The notes under the pieces: generated by a model
What the model was told of the DNA's origin: nothing
What the model saw: only the letters and a program-made list of their open reading frames with translations
Database searches by the model: none
DNA from: JACKCD01 sp041390905
GTDB lineage: Bacteria; Chloroflexota; Anaerolineae; Promineifilales; Promineifilaceae
Assembly: GCA_041390905.1 (NCBI GenBank)
Contig: JAWKPA010000013.1
Coordinates: 124,001 to 188,000 of the forward strand
Length of the DNA: 64,000 nucleotides
Direction: 5' to 3'
Shown: positions 33,634 to 43,053 of the stretch, in pieces
Layout: the number at the start of each line of letters is the position of its first letter
Numbering within the stretch: position 1 is the stretch's first letter
Translations under genes and position numbers: made by a program

Positions 33634-34332
33634 ATGAGCCAGATTCAACAGCTTTACCGATTACAGCAGATAGATACGGAAATTCGCCAGAAGAAGCAGC
33701 GGCTGGCGGAGGTTTTGCGGGCGCAGAAGGAGACAGAGGCGTTGTTGGCGGCGCGGGAGAGGGAAAAAACGGCCGTTTCGACCCTCAAAAAATGGCAAGG
33801 CACCCATAGCAACCTTAATTTAGAGCTGGGCAGCTTGAACAGCAAGGCCAAAAGTGCCGAAAATCGCCTCTATTCGGGCAACGTGAAAAACCCCAAGGAG
33901 TTAACTGATTTGCAGGATCAGATTGCGGCGATGGGGCGGCAGCGCAGCGGGCTGGAAGAACAGATGCTGGAAGCGATGATTATGGTTGAAGATGCCGAGG
34001 CGGAAGCCCAGGCTGCTACCACGGCGCGAAGCAGTGAAGAAGCGCAATGGCAGCAGGCGCAGGCAGATTACAAGGAAGAGCAAAACACGCTGGCGCTGCG
34101 GCTGCACCATTTGTTGGGGGCGCGGCCAAAACAAGTTGAGCAAATTGACCCCAAACTGCTGCAGGATTATGAACGCATTGGGCAGCGCAACGGGGGTGAG
34201 GCGGTGGCACTGCTGAAGCTGAACATGTGCCAGGGGTGCCGGATTACGGTTTCGGCTAACAAGGTGAAAGAGGTGGTGGAGGGGAAGGTGACGCACTGCG
34301 GCGGCTGCGGTCGTATTTTGGTGGCTATTTAG
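33634..34332 (+). CDS. Coiled-coil protein with C-terminal C4 zinc ribbon
   Basis: 232 aa. Long coiled coil (about 1-165, LYRLQQIDTEIRQKKQRLAE and heptads on), then a C4 zinc ribbon: NMCQGCRITVSANKV followed by THCGGCGRIL. This is the widespread CT398/zf-RING_7 family, often near RNase H or Nif3-like genes; its role is not well defined (possible ribosome or RNA-linked function). Start follows ctaatacacaaacgctc, with no strong ribosome site. Confidence 0.88.
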   Translation: MSQIQQLYRLQQIDTEIRQKKQRLAEVLRAQKETEALLAAREREKTAVSTLKKWQGTHSNLNLELGSLNSKAKSAENRLYSGNVKNPKELTDLQDQIAAMGRQRSGLEEQMLEAMIMVEDAEAEAQAATTARSSEEAQWQQAQADYKEEQNTLALRLHHLLGARPKQVEQIDPKLLQDYERIGQRNGGEAVALLKLNMCQGCRITVSANKVKEVVEGKVTHCGGCGRILVAI

Positions 34333-34440
34333 GCGGACTGTAAAGATCAAGTAAAAAATAGTACTGTGGTCATTAATGTGGGTTATACTGTGTGGAAATG
34401 CGTTGCCCGTTCTGGGACACTTTTTATGTAAGAGGCCTAC

Positions 34441-34926
34441 ATGACAGAATCTAACGTTGACCCTCGCTATGTTGACACACACAACCTTGTTCGTCGCCGA
34501 CATCGGTCGCACAAAAGCCCAAAATCGCTAAAACAGATGTTTATAAACGGCCGTTTGCCCGACATTTTGCTCCTCCTGCTCATCATTGTGGCCGGTTTAG
34601 CACTCATTAAAGGGCTGTCGCTGGAAGCTGGCAGCGTGGCTGGCAGTGGCAGTGAGCTTGTACAAGCGACCAGAACCATCCTCTTTGGCTTGCCCGCCTT
34701 TACCATTGGCGTGTTTTTGGGAACCCGGCGCTTGCGCTGGCGGATCAATCGCTATGAAGGGTGGTGGAATACCCACTGCCCCGACTGCCAAAGCAAGGAA
34801 TTAAAGCGCACCCATCGACGGTCGTTTGATCGGCTGCTGGGGTGGCTGGGTATTCCCGTGCGCCGCTACATCTGTGCCGACTGCCAATGGGAAGGTCGCC
34901 GCATTGACCCGTGGCGGGTGTTTTAG
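34441..34926 (+). CDS. Membrane protein with zinc-ribbon-like Cys pairs, function unknown
   Basis: 161 aa, not a family I recognise. Two membrane segments (ILLLLLIIVAGLALIKGL and ILFGLPAFTIGVFLG), then a cytosolic tail with two CxxC pairs (CPDCQSKE and CADCQWEG) 30 residues apart, likely one zinc site. The stop TAG is the first part of a palindromic repeat. It follows the zinc-ribbon gene by about 110 bp. Confidence 0.7.
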   Translation: MTESNVDPRYVDTHNLVRRRHRSHKSPKSLKQMFINGRLPDILLLLLIIVAGLALIKGLSLEAGSVAGSGSELVQATRTILFGLPAFTIGVFLGTRRLRWRINRYEGWWNTHCPDCQSKELKRTHRRSFDRLLGWLGIPVRRYICADCQWEGRRIDPWRVF

Positions 34927-35040
34927 AAGTTCAACTTCTCAGAAGAAGTTGAACTTTTGCGTAACTTGTTTAATTCTTGGGGTCATTCATTAATAACTTG
35001 GGATTTAGAAGTTCAACTTCTCAGAAGAAGTTGAACTTTT
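34925..35040. repeat. Two AGAAGTTCAACTTCT palindromes in tandem
   Basis: Copies at 34925-34958 and 35007-35040, each followed by gcgtaacttgtttaatc. The first gives the stop codon of the 34441 gene. A heptamer inverted pair follows at 35083-35135. Confidence 0.9.
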
Positions 35041-35165
35041 GCGTAACTTGTTTAATCATCGTTCCTTAAATCATCCACAAAATCGGGATTGGGGATTGAT
35101 GAATGCTCACAATCTCTAATCCCCAATCTGTAATCTCACTTCCAGCATTGTTAGGCTACAAACGA

Positions 35166-35798
35166 ATGGATCCAACAAAGTGGCTAATCTGGGCGCAGCA
35201 AATCCAGGCCATTGCCCAAAGCGGCCTCACCTTTTGTCGTGATGTCTATGACATTGAGCGTTATGACCAACTGCGGCGGTTGGCGGCCGAGATGATGGCA
35301 ACTGGAACCGGCAGCGATGTTGAGCAAATTGTGGCGGCGTTTACTGCCCAAACGGGCTACGCCACGCCCAAAGTAGATGTGCGGGGGGTGGTGTTTCGGG
35401 AAGATGGCAAGCTGCTGCTGGTGCAGGAACGTAGTGATAACAACCGCTGGACGCTGCCGGGGGGGTGGTGTGACGTAGGCCAGACGCCGGCCGAAAACGT
35501 GGTCAAAGAGGTGTTTGAGGAGTCGGGCTTTCTTACGCAGGCAGTCAAGCTGCTGGCCGTTTACGATAATCACCGTCATCCCCACAACCCGCGTCACCCG
35601 TTTCAGACGTATAAGCTGATGTTTCGCTGTGAGATTGTGGGGGGTGAGGCGGCGGCGGGGGTGGAAACGGCCGTTGTTGACTTCTTCGCCGAAAACGAAA
35701 TCCCCACCGACTTGTCACGCGCCCGCGTGACAGACGAGCAAATTGCTCGCCTTTTTGCCCATTACCGTCATCCCGAATGGCCGACAGAGTTTGATTAA
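35166..35798 (+). CDS. NUDIX hydrolase with N-terminal Nudix_N domain
   Basis: 210 aa from ATG 35166; the earlier in-frame ATG lies in repeat. N-terminal helical Nudix_N (LIWAQQIQAIAQSGLTFCRD) and a Nudix domain whose box reads GWCDVGQTPAENVVKEVFEE then SGF. Compared with the consensus GX5EX7REUXEEXGU, the first Glu is Gln and Arg is Lys, but the metal-binding Glu residues are kept. Relatives hydrolyse nucleoside-diphosphate sugars or ADP-ribose; substrate unknown. Confidence 0.9.
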   Translation: MDPTKWLIWAQQIQAIAQSGLTFCRDVYDIERYDQLRRLAAEMMATGTGSDVEQIVAAFTAQTGYATPKVDVRGVVFREDGKLLLVQERSDNNRWTLPGGWCDVGQTPAENVVKEVFEESGFLTQAVKLLAVYDNHRHPHNPRHPFQTYKLMFRCEIVGGEAAAGVETAVVDFFAENEIPTDLSRARVTDEQIARLFAHYRHPEWPTEFD

Positions 35799-35849
35799 CC
35801 CACAGGCTTCTTAAAAATTCTAAAATATCCTTGACTTTTTTTGCAACTC

Positions 35850-35878
35850 TTGACAACACGGTTCCGTTAGAATACGCT
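35850..35878 (+). promoter_or_regulatory. Promoter of the subtilase gene
   Basis: TTGACA at 35850, 17-bp spacer, TACGCT at 35873. It lies 50 bp before the start codon. The -10 is weak against TATAAT. Confidence 0.6.
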
Positions 35879-35928
35879 TCCGCCCCTTACTAAACCCTAT
35901 TTAGTCCTTGACCAAAGGAGAAAGATTC

Positions 35929-38631
35929 ATGCGGAAAACAGGTGTTTTGGTGGTTATCGTAACGCTTATGGCATTGACACTCATTGTAGCCTCCGGAAGC
36001 GCAGCGCGATTTGTCGCGCAACAACAGCCTGCAACCATTCGGTTGCAGGCTGTTGCGTTTAATCCACAGCGCGGTGAACGGCCGGCTATCGCGCCGGAAT
36101 TGTCGCTGGCGGCCAGCCAAACAGGGCGTGGCTATTACATTGTCCAGTTTTCTGGCCCTGTTCAGGAAGCGTGGAAAAATGATGTGGCGGCGCTTGGTGG
36201 GGAGTTTCTGGGGTATGTGCCAGATTATGCTTTCAAGGTACGGCTTGATGCCGCCCAGGTGAGCCGCGTGCAGTCGTTGGCAAATGTGGCCTGGGTGGGG
36301 GATTTCCAACCGGCGTACAAGATTAGCAGCCAGATCGAGCGTGACGGTTCCTCACGACTGTACCGGGTGCGCGTGGAGCAAGGGGTGGATGCCGGCTTTA
36401 CGGCGGGAACAATTGCTCAGGTTGGCGCCCAGATTTTGCGGCGCGATGGCAACATGCTGCTGGTAGCGGCTACTGGGGGTCAATTAACGGCCGTTGCCCA
36501 CGTTTCCGATGTTGCCTGGATTGAAAACTTTGTCTTCAACGAAAAACACAACGAAACCGGTGCTGGCCTCATCATGGGTTCAAATGTCGCCAATGCTGCC
36601 GGGTATGACGGTTCCACCCAAATAGCGGCCGTTGCCGACACGGGAATCGGTGGTGGCACCGCCGCTACTGTTCACGCTGACATTCCCGCCAGCCGCGTCA
36701 CCGCCATTTTTGACTGGCCTGCCGCCAGCGCCGGTGGCTGCTACACCGCCATTAACGATGGAGCACAGGATGTAGACAGCGGACACGGTACCCATGTGGC
36801 TGGTTCTGTTCTTAGCGATGGCAACGCAAGCGGCGTGGGCAAAGGGACAGCACCTGCTGCCCATCTTGTCTTCCAGGCTGTTGAAGATTTTGCCGACATG
36901 AAAGGGCAATGCTCCTTGCTCTATCCCGATGGCTACTACCTCCTCGGCTTGCCTGATGACCTGCACAACCTGTTCCAGCAGGCCTACAACGCCGGGGCAC
37001 GTATTCACGCCAACTCCTGGGGCAGCGATCAGGCCGGTTTGTACACGCTCGATAGCTCCAACACCGATGACTTTATCTGGGACAACCCCGACATGACCAT
37101 CACCTTCTCCGCCGGGAACGAGGGTGTGGATGCCAACAACAATGGTGTGGTTGACAATGACTCCATCGGCTCTCCGGCAACGGCTAAAAACGTCATCACC
37201 ATTGGTGCCAGCGAAAATGCCCGCTCCGACAACTTCCCCTGCGATACCGGGCTTGGCTACACCTCCCATGATCCGTATCAGCCAGGGCAGACATGCGGCA
37301 GCATGGGCGGCCTCAACTGGCTGGGAACGGCCGGATCGCGCTGGGGTTTTACCACCGAGCCGCTCAACTCTGACCCCACGGGTGGCAACGCCGAGCAAAT
37401 GGCTCCGTTCTCCAGCCGTGGCCCAACGGATGACGGCCGTATCAAACCCGACGTGGTTGCCCCTGGGGCCTGGATTTTGTCCACCTATTCTGGCATGTAC
37501 CAGGAAGGGTATGATCCTTCGGCAAACCCGCGCAACGGGCTGTTCCAGTCTGACGGCTGGGGGATGCCTTTCAATGGCGAGTACAAATATTTTGGCGGTA
37601 CGTCCATGTCCAACCCGCTGGCGGCCGGGGCGGCCACGGTGGTGCGTGATTACTACCAAAAGGCACACGGCCACGCAGCCAGTGCGGCTTTGACCAAGGC
37701 GACGTTGATCAATTCGGCCGTTGATTTGCTGGACGAAAACAACGATGGCTCCAACGACAACGATTTCCCCATTCCCAACATGCACGAAGGGTGGGGGCGC
37801 ATCAATGTCAACGCGGCCACCGATGGCAGCCTGCAGTTTGTGGATAACAGCACTGGCATTGGCACGGGCGGCAGCGTGAGCTATCAATATAGCCACGATG
37901 GCAGCGGCCCGTTTAAAGCCACGCTGGTGTGGAGCGACTTTGCGGCGGCGGAAGCAGCGGCCACAACGCTGGTTAACAACCTAAACCTGACGGTAACGGC
38001 TCCGAATGGGACAACGGTCTACCGGGGCAACAACTTTAGCGGTGGCTGGTCGCAGACGGGCGGCAGTGCCGATGGCATCAACAACGTAGAGAACGTTTAT
38101 GTGCAAAATGCCGGGGCAGGCACCTGGACAGTGACGGTGACAGGGGCGAACGTGCCGCAAGGGCCACAGCGGTTTGCGCTGGTGGTGGATGCGGCTGGCG
38201 GTGGTGTGCCGACGGCTACCCCAACCCCCATTGGCCCTACGCCAACGCCAACCAATACGCCCGTGCCGCCAACCCCAACGAACACCCCGGCTCCGGCGGG
38301 TACCATCCACGTTGGTGATTTGGATGGCTCCAGTACGGCCGGCGGCGGTGGCCGCTGGAACGCGCAGGTGACGATTACGGTTCACACGGGCAGCGAAGTG
38401 CCTGCAAGCGGGGTGACGGTGACTGGCTCGTGGAGTGCGGGTGGTTCGGCCTCCTGCGTGACCAATGGCAGCGGCGTTTGCTCGGTGTCGAAGAATAACT
38501 TGAAAGCAAATGTTTCCAGCGTGAACTTTACGGTGACGAGCCTTTCAGATGGTTCCAGCACCTATAATTCCGGGGCAAACCATGATCCCGATGGGGACAG
38601 CAATGGTACGGTGATTACCGTTGTGAAGTAA
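35929..38631 (+). CDS. Secreted subtilisin-like serine protease (S8) with C-terminal add-on domain
   Basis: 900 aa; ATG 35929 has aggag 8 nt before it. Signal peptide GVLVVIVTLMALTLIVASGS; a propeptide to about 205; S8 catalytic domain with D237 (VADTGIG), H286 (GHGTHVAGS) and S559 (GGTSMSNPLAAGAA). An insertion-rich middle part holds many Cys and Asp residues. Then a jelly-roll-like domain (to about 760), a Pro/Thr linker (about 762-785), and a Gly/Ser-rich Ig-like domain. Exported, probably degrading external protein. A 15-bp perfect inverted repeat sits in its signal/propeptide coding part (36022-36055). Confidence 0.93.
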   Translation: MRKTGVLVVIVTLMALTLIVASGSAARFVAQQQPATIRLQAVAFNPQRGERPAIAPELSLAASQTGRGYYIVQFSGPVQEAWKNDVAALGGEFLGYVPDYAFKVRLDAAQVSRVQSLANVAWVGDFQPAYKISSQIERDGSSRLYRVRVEQGVDAGFTAGTIAQVGAQILRRDGNMLLVAATGGQLTAVAHVSDVAWIENFVFNEKHNETGAGLIMGSNVANAAGYDGSTQIAAVADTGIGGGTAATVHADIPASRVTAIFDWPAASAGGCYTAINDGAQDVDSGHGTHVAGSVLSDGNASGVGKGTAPAAHLVFQAVEDFADMKGQCSLLYPDGYYLLGLPDDLHNLFQQAYNAGARIHANSWGSDQAGLYTLDSSNTDDFIWDNPDMTITFSAGNEGVDANNNGVVDNDSIGSPATAKNVITIGASENARSDNFPCDTGLGYTSHDPYQPGQTCGSMGGLNWLGTAGSRWGFTTEPLNSDPTGGNAEQMAPFSSRGPTDDGRIKPDVVAPGAWILSTYSGMYQEGYDPSANPRNGLFQSDGWGMPFNGEYKYFGGTSMSNPLAAGAATVVRDYYQKAHGHAASAALTKATLINSAVDLLDENNDGSNDNDFPIPNMHEGWGRINVNAATDGSLQFVDNSTGIGTGGSVSYQYSHDGSGPFKATLVWSDFAAAEAAATTLVNNLNLTVTAPNGTTVYRGNNFSGGWSQTGGSADGINNVENVYVQNAGAGTWTVTVTGANVPQGPQRFALVVDAAGGGVPTATPTPIGPTPTPTNTPVPPTPTNTPAPAGTIHVGDLDGSSTAGGGGRWNAQVTITVHTGSEVPASGVTVTGSWSAGGSASCVTNGSGVCSVSKNNLKANVSSVNFTVTSLSDGSSTYNSGANHDPDGDSNGTVITVVK

Positions 38632-38673
38632 TGGGTTGAAGCTGTGGCCTAAATGGCGCAGGTGATAGAGAAG

Positions 38674-38722
38674 AAAGTGGCGGTTTTTGCAGATAGTTTA
38701 CTGTGAAAGCCGCCACTTTTTA
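38674..38722 (+). terminator. Rho-independent terminator of the subtilase gene
   Basis: Stem aaagtggcgg / ccgccacttt with a 26-base loop, followed by ttttta. Confidence 0.75.
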
Positions 38723-38819
38723 TTTGTATCACGGATCGCCCATGCGTGTGATTTAGGGGTAATAGTCTGAAGAGCGAGGATTGGAATCCTCGGCTACAAG
38801 TTAAGCCCAAATCTTTTTC

Positions 38820-39587
38820 TTAATGTCTATTGAGTTGCCCCAGGAAGAGGCGGGTGATATAGATGAAGGGAAAACGGCCGTTTTCCCCCCACTGCTCAAA
38901 CACCCCCTGCAAATCTGCCATGGCCGCCTCGTAAAGCGGGTGGCCTGGTGTGGGGGCATAGGATGAGGAGAGGAAACGACCGCGCAGCCCGTCAAAATCA
39001 AAAAGCTGCACATTGTCAAAGGTGAAGGTGAGCGGTGGCTGCCCGAAAAACGGCTCGATCTCCGGGTAGCTGTTGGCCTGGTTCAGATCCTCGTATTGCT
39101 CGCTGTATTTGTACATCAGGGCCTCATACGCCTGCATAGACGGTCGATCTTCCATGCGCCGCTGGTTCCACACCAACCCCACCCAGCCGCCCGGCTTTAA
39201 GACTCGCATGAATTCTGGCCGTGCCTGGGCGTGGTTGAACCAGTGAAATGCTTGCCCGGCGGTGATGAGATCGAGGCTGTGGTCGGGCAGGGTGGTGGCT
39301 TCGGCGGTGGCATTAACGGCCGTAAATCCCCCAAACTCCCCCAACAATTGCTCCGATGCCTCGCGCATCTCCTTGTTTGGCTCCACCCCCACCACCGTAT
39401 GCCCCTGCTCCAGCAGCAGCCTGGTCAAAATCCCTGTGCCGGAGCCAATGTCGGCAATGCGGCTGGCGGCGGTCAGGTTGGCATATTGGCGCAAGGTGTC
39501 ATAAACGGCCGTTGGATACCCTGGTCGGTACCTTACATAATTTTCTACCCGATTGGAAAAACGGCGAACGGTGTCTACAGAAGGCAT
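38820..39587 (-). CDS. Class I SAM-dependent methyltransferase
   Basis: 255 aa. SAM motif I ADIGSGTGILTRLL, acidic VVGVEPNKEM, then LDLITAGQAFHWF and LKPGGWVGLVWNQ. The start DTVRRFSNRVENYVRYRPGYP is typical of Methyltransf_11 proteins annotated as trans-aconitate methyltransferase-like; substrate unknown. A 20-bp perfect AACGGCCGTT palindrome lies at its C-terminal end (38868-38887). Confidence 0.9.
   Translation of the reverse strand: MPSVDTVRRFSNRVENYVRYRPGYPTAVYDTLRQYANLTAASRIADIGSGTGILTRLLLEQGHTVVGVEPNKEMREASEQLLGEFGGFTAVNATAEATTLPDHSLDLITAGQAFHWFNHAQARPEFMRVLKPGGWVGLVWNQRRMEDRPSMQAYEALMYKYSEQYEDLNQANSYPEIEPFFGQPPLTFTFDNVQLFDFDGLRGRFLSSSYAPTPGHPLYEAAMADLQGVFEQWGENGRFPFIYITRLFLGQLNRH
38868..38887. 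repeat. Extended AACGGCCGTT palindrome (perfect 20 bp)
   Basis: GGGAA on the left and TTCCC on the right extend the core to a perfect 20-bp dyad. Plus-strand bases switch from G-rich to C-rich across it. Confidence 0.9.
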
Positions 39588-39680
39588 TGGTTATCTCCAT
39601 GCAGTGCTAATAAAGTGTGCGGGGGAGCAGGGGAACAGAGGGGCAGGGGAGACATCTCCTCTGCTCCCCCGCTCCCCTGC

Positions 39681-40310
39681 TCATTTCCTGTGGCCGACAA
39701 AAGCGGCCGTTAACCCCAGCGCAATGTACATTGTTCCGGCAAAATACCGCTGCCGCCGCACCACCTGCTGGCTGCCCCGCAGCAGCGGTCGCAGCGACCC
39801 GGCCAGCAGGGCATAGGTGCCATCGCTGAGTAGGGCCAGGCCCACAAAGCCCACGCCAAGCAGCAAAATTTGTCCGCTGACTGACCCGGCCGCTGGGTTG
39901 ATAAACTGGGGCAAGAAGGCAAAAAAGAACAGGGCTGTTTTCGGGTTGAGCAGGTTGACCACCATGCCTTGATAAAAGATGCGGCGCAGGGGCTGTACCT
40001 CAATCTCAATTTCTTCGGCCGGCTCCTTTTCCAGATATTTGCGAATGCCCAAATAAATGAGATAAGCGGCTCCCAGATATTTGACAATGTTGAAGGCGAG
40101 TGTGGAGGAGAGAAGAAGGGCGGAAAGCCCCAGCGCGGCGGCGGCGATGTGGAACAGGGTGCCACATTGAATGCCCAGCACGGAAACAAGACCGGCCGTT
40201 CGCCCCTGGTCCAGGCTGCGGGTGATAATATACAAGACAGCCGGGCCGGGCGTAATGAGCAGGGCGACGGAGGCAGCAACAAAAATAGCGAGTTGGGATC
40301 CATGGATCAT
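39681..40310 (-). CDS. LysE-family amino-acid exporter
   Basis: 209 aa from ATG 40310. Family start LAIFVAASVALLITPGPAVL, then GLVSVLGIQCGTLFHIAAAA, FNIVKYLGAAYLIYLGIRKY, NLLNPKTALFFFAFLPQF and further membrane segments: about six in all. It exports amino acids such as lysine, threonine or homoserine lactone-type compounds; substrate unknown. A longer in-frame upstream stretch is not credible coding sequence. Confidence 0.92.
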   Translation of the reverse strand: MIHGSQLAIFVAASVALLITPGPAVLYIITRSLDQGRTAGLVSVLGIQCGTLFHIAAAALGLSALLLSSTLAFNIVKYLGAAYLIYLGIRKYLEKEPAEEIEIEVQPLRRIFYQGMVVNLLNPKTALFFFAFLPQFINPAAGSVSGQILLLGVGFVGLALLSDGTYALLAGSLRPLLRGSQQVVRRQRYFAGTMYIALGLTAAFVGHRK

Positions 40311-40522
40311 AGGATAGTGTCCTGTTTTGGAAAAGATTGACGAATTTGCTCGATATTTTATCTGAATTCGCAATTTTATGGGTACAAATCTGGTTTCGTA
40401 AGGAAAAAAGTGAGCGTGTTTTGCCAAAATAGGGAGCCAGGAGCGCCCCTGTGACCTGAATGACAATTTGGGTGTCTGAATGGACATTGTAAAGCGCATC
40501 ATCGTTAACTCTGAGGAACAAC

Positions 40523-40927
40523 ATGACCCGTCCATTGGCTTTGATTATTGAAGATAACAAGGAAGTTGCCGAAGTTTTTGGTACGATTTTGGAGATGGAG
40601 GCGTATGAGGTAGCGATTGTGAGGAGTGGGGAAACGGCCGTTAAATACCTAGCCGATCACACCCCCGCCCTTGTCATCCTCGACATGTACCTGCCCGACG
40701 CTAGCGGTGAAGAACTGCTGCTAAAAATTCGTCGTGACGCCCGTTTAGTAAAGACCCGTGTGGTCATTGTGACGGCATTTCCCCAAACCACCCGCTTTAT
40801 GGCCGCCAAAGCCGATACAGTTCTCTGCAAACCGTTGCGGCTGGAGCAAATACGTCACATTGCCGCCCGCTTTTACCCCACCGACCGCGAGACCCCCCCA
40901 GAAGACGTTTTTCTTTCATCGTCATAA
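40523..40927 (+). CDS. Single-domain response regulator (receiver)
   Basis: 134 aa. Complete receiver: LIIEDNK, phospho-acceptor Asp in LVILDMYLP, Thr in VIVTAFP, Lys in VLCKPLR. No output domain and no kinase next to it, so an orphan. aggaac precedes the ATG. The AACGGCCGTT site gives ETAVKYL in helix 2. A strong terminator follows. Confidence 0.92.
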   Translation: MTRPLALIIEDNKEVAEVFGTILEMEAYEVAIVRSGETAVKYLADHTPALVILDMYLPDASGEELLLKIRRDARLVKTRVVIVTAFPQTTRFMAAKADTVLCKPLRLEQIRHIAARFYPTDRETPPEDVFLSSS

Positions 40928-40988
40928 CGTAGTCAGCCCACAACGCTCATTTTGCCGTAGCCGAGGATTCCAATCCTTGCTCTTGACA

Positions 40989-41028
40989 AAAATGGGGGCA
41001 ATCCGTCTGGATTGCCCCCATTTTTTTG
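40989..41028. terminator. Rho-independent terminator
   Basis: Stem gggggcaatcc / ggattgccccc with a run of A before and a run of T after; serves the receiver gene and the opposite 41047 gene. Confidence 0.93.
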
Positions 41029-41046
41029 TTTTACGTTACAAGCGAA

Positions 41047-43053
41047 CTACGGTGTTTGCAACTGAACCAGAGCCGGGTCAACCGCTTGTACAAACAAGCT
41101 AATCAGCTCATTTGTGTCCGTCTCACCCTGGAACCGCCAGGCCGGTTGCAGGTAGAACTGTGTTTCGTTTGTTTCCGGGTCGTAGACCGGCGAGAAGATG
41201 TAAATGAGGTCTACGCTGTTGATTGTTGCCTGCCCAATCTTGTACTCCACGTAGGGCATGTCAACAATTGGTTCATCAATGGTAACAGGCGGTATATCTA
41301 CGATGCGATCCAGACTTTGCCAGCCGAGGATAACCATTTGGCCGTTCTCATTCAGGCCGCGCCAGCCGTTGAAGTAAACCCGCTCGCCATCGGGCAGGTC
41401 GGCCGGAGGATTGGGCAGGACAAAGCTTTGGCCGTCGTTGCTGTTAAAGGTTACGGTGTCGCCGCTGCGGCTGATGCTGCCTTCCAGCCAGATATATTCA
41501 AAGCTGTTGTTGACCACGGGTTCCCAGCTTTGCAGCGTCAGCGTGGGGGTGGTTTCCATGTCGTTGACGGTGCCGACGATGCGGATTTGCTGCCCAGCAT
41601 AAGGCACAATCGCTTGCAGGTCGGCATCGCTGGCAATGAGGCGGTATTGGTCTACCTGAATGCGGGGCGGGGCATCGTTGTTAACGGCCGTCATCACGCT
41701 TGGATAAGGGAAGATTGTCACCGTGCCGCCATTTTGCGGCAGGTTTTGCCATGATTTGTACAGCCCTTCGTCAATGCCCGGCACCGGAACCGGCGTGGGG
41801 AATACGTAGTTGGGGCCAGGGGTGGTGAAGAAGGTAATTTGGTTGTAATCAATCTCGCCGCTGGTCAGCAGCTCCCATGCGGCCTGTGCCGACTGAATGG
41901 GGTAGTTGCCGATGGCGGACAGATTGCTGAGCGGGTTGTGCGACACGGACAAGATTTGGCCGTTGTTGTTGACGCTGACCATGTATTCGGGATAGTTGAC
42001 CACGCGCCCGTCCAGAATGCGGTGGAATTCGAGGTCGGTACTCCAAGGAGCGACTATTTCATACTCAAAGTTCAGCAGGCCTCGGTCACGCAGGAACGCT
42101 TCGGCGATGGGTTTGGCCTGGTCAACGGGCATGGGTTCATAGTTGTAGCCCGGCGCGGCGCTTTGGTCGTAGTAGTACCAGCCATCTTCACGAACGGAGA
42201 GGTTGCGTAGCCCGTCAAAGGTTTGGTAGACGGGGGGCAGTGTCCAGACGGTGCCGTTTTCGTCGGTGTAGGGTTGGTATTGTTCCTGATAGAGCGTGGT
42301 GGGCATTCCCAACAGTTCGGCCAGGCGCACGGCATCTTCAAGGGTGAGCAGTTTGCTGCCGGGCTGGTTGTAGACGGTAACGGCCGTTTCTCCCTCTGGC
42401 AGCGGCGTGTTCAGCACAAAGTTCGTCTCGCCCAGCGGATTCCACTCGGGGAACCCCCCATCAACCGGCATTGGGTCAATGGCAATATCACTGGCCGCTT
42501 CCGCACCACCACCGCTTTGCGGCCGGGCGCCGCCACCGCCGCCCATTCCCATGCTCACACCCGCCGCCCCGCTGAGGCTGGGCAGCTTGGGCAAAGTTGT
42601 CGGGTCGGAAGTGGGAACCACGGCGGCAATCTCTTCACCAACGACTGCCGTTGGTGCGATGTCTGCCACTGCTGCTGGCTCCACGCTGCCGGGAGCCGTG
42701 GCCCGGAACATAGTCCAGGCGAAATAAGCGACTACCGCCACAATGGCGACAGTTCCAATTGCAAATATTGGTCGTTTCATGATAAAAAATTCCTTTACGA
42801 ATTGGCCGAAACCTTTGGTTTCGGGTTGTTGTACTTTTGGCGTTGGCCGCCTGGAGGCGTTGCGCGTTAGTTGTGCCTCCAGCGCAGCCACAAAATCAGC
42901 TTCCGCTTCCGTTACTTGTGCCAGCCCAACGAGTTGGTTAGCCAGATTTGCCAATACCGCTACATCATCTGCTGGCTTCGCCGGGTGTTGCCCCAGCTTG
43001 TCGGAGATCAGGCTTTCCAGTTCATCTGCTAGCTGTTGCTCTGTCTTGTTCAT
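41047..43053 (-). CDS. Membrane-anchored extracytoplasmic protein, likely partner (anti-sigma) of the adjacent ECF sigma factor
   Basis: 668 aa, not a recognised family. Residues 1-90 are a soluble helical domain (QLADELESLISDKLGQHPA), a single membrane segment follows (FAIGTVAIVAVVAYFAW, about 97-113), then a long outer part of about 550 residues with Gly-rich and Pro/Tyr-rich stretches. The 4-bp overlap with the sigma gene and the in-out topology match ECF/anti-sigma pairs, but I do not see the zinc HxxxCxxC motif of ZAS anti-sigmas. The outer domain would be the sensor. Confidence 0.65.
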   Translation of the reverse strand: MNKTEQQLADELESLISDKLGQHPAKPADDVAVLANLANQLVGLAQVTEAEADFVAALEAQLTRNASRRPTPKVQQPETKGFGQFVKEFFIMKRPIFAIGTVAIVAVVAYFAWTMFRATAPGSVEPAAVADIAPTAVVGEEIAAVVPTSDPTTLPKLPSLSGAAGVSMGMGGGGGARPQSGGGAEAASDIAIDPMPVDGGFPEWNPLGETNFVLNTPLPEGETAVTVYNQPGSKLLTLEDAVRLAELLGMPTTLYQEQYQPYTDENGTVWTLPPVYQTFDGLRNLSVREDGWYYYDQSAAPGYNYEPMPVDQAKPIAEAFLRDRGLLNFEYEIVAPWSTDLEFHRILDGRVVNYPEYMVSVNNNGQILSVSHNPLSNLSAIGNYPIQSAQAAWELLTSGEIDYNQITFFTTPGPNYVFPTPVPVPGIDEGLYKSWQNLPQNGGTVTIFPYPSVMTAVNNDAPPRIQVDQYRLIASDADLQAIVPYAGQQIRIVGTVNDMETTPTLTLQSWEPVVNNSFEYIWLEGSISRSGDTVTFNSNDGQSFVLPNPPADLPDGERVYFNGWRGLNENGQMVILGWQSLDRIVDIPPVTIDEPIVDMPYVEYKIGQATINSVDLIYIFSPVYDPETNETQFYLQPAWRFQGETDTNELISLFVQAVDPALVQLQTP

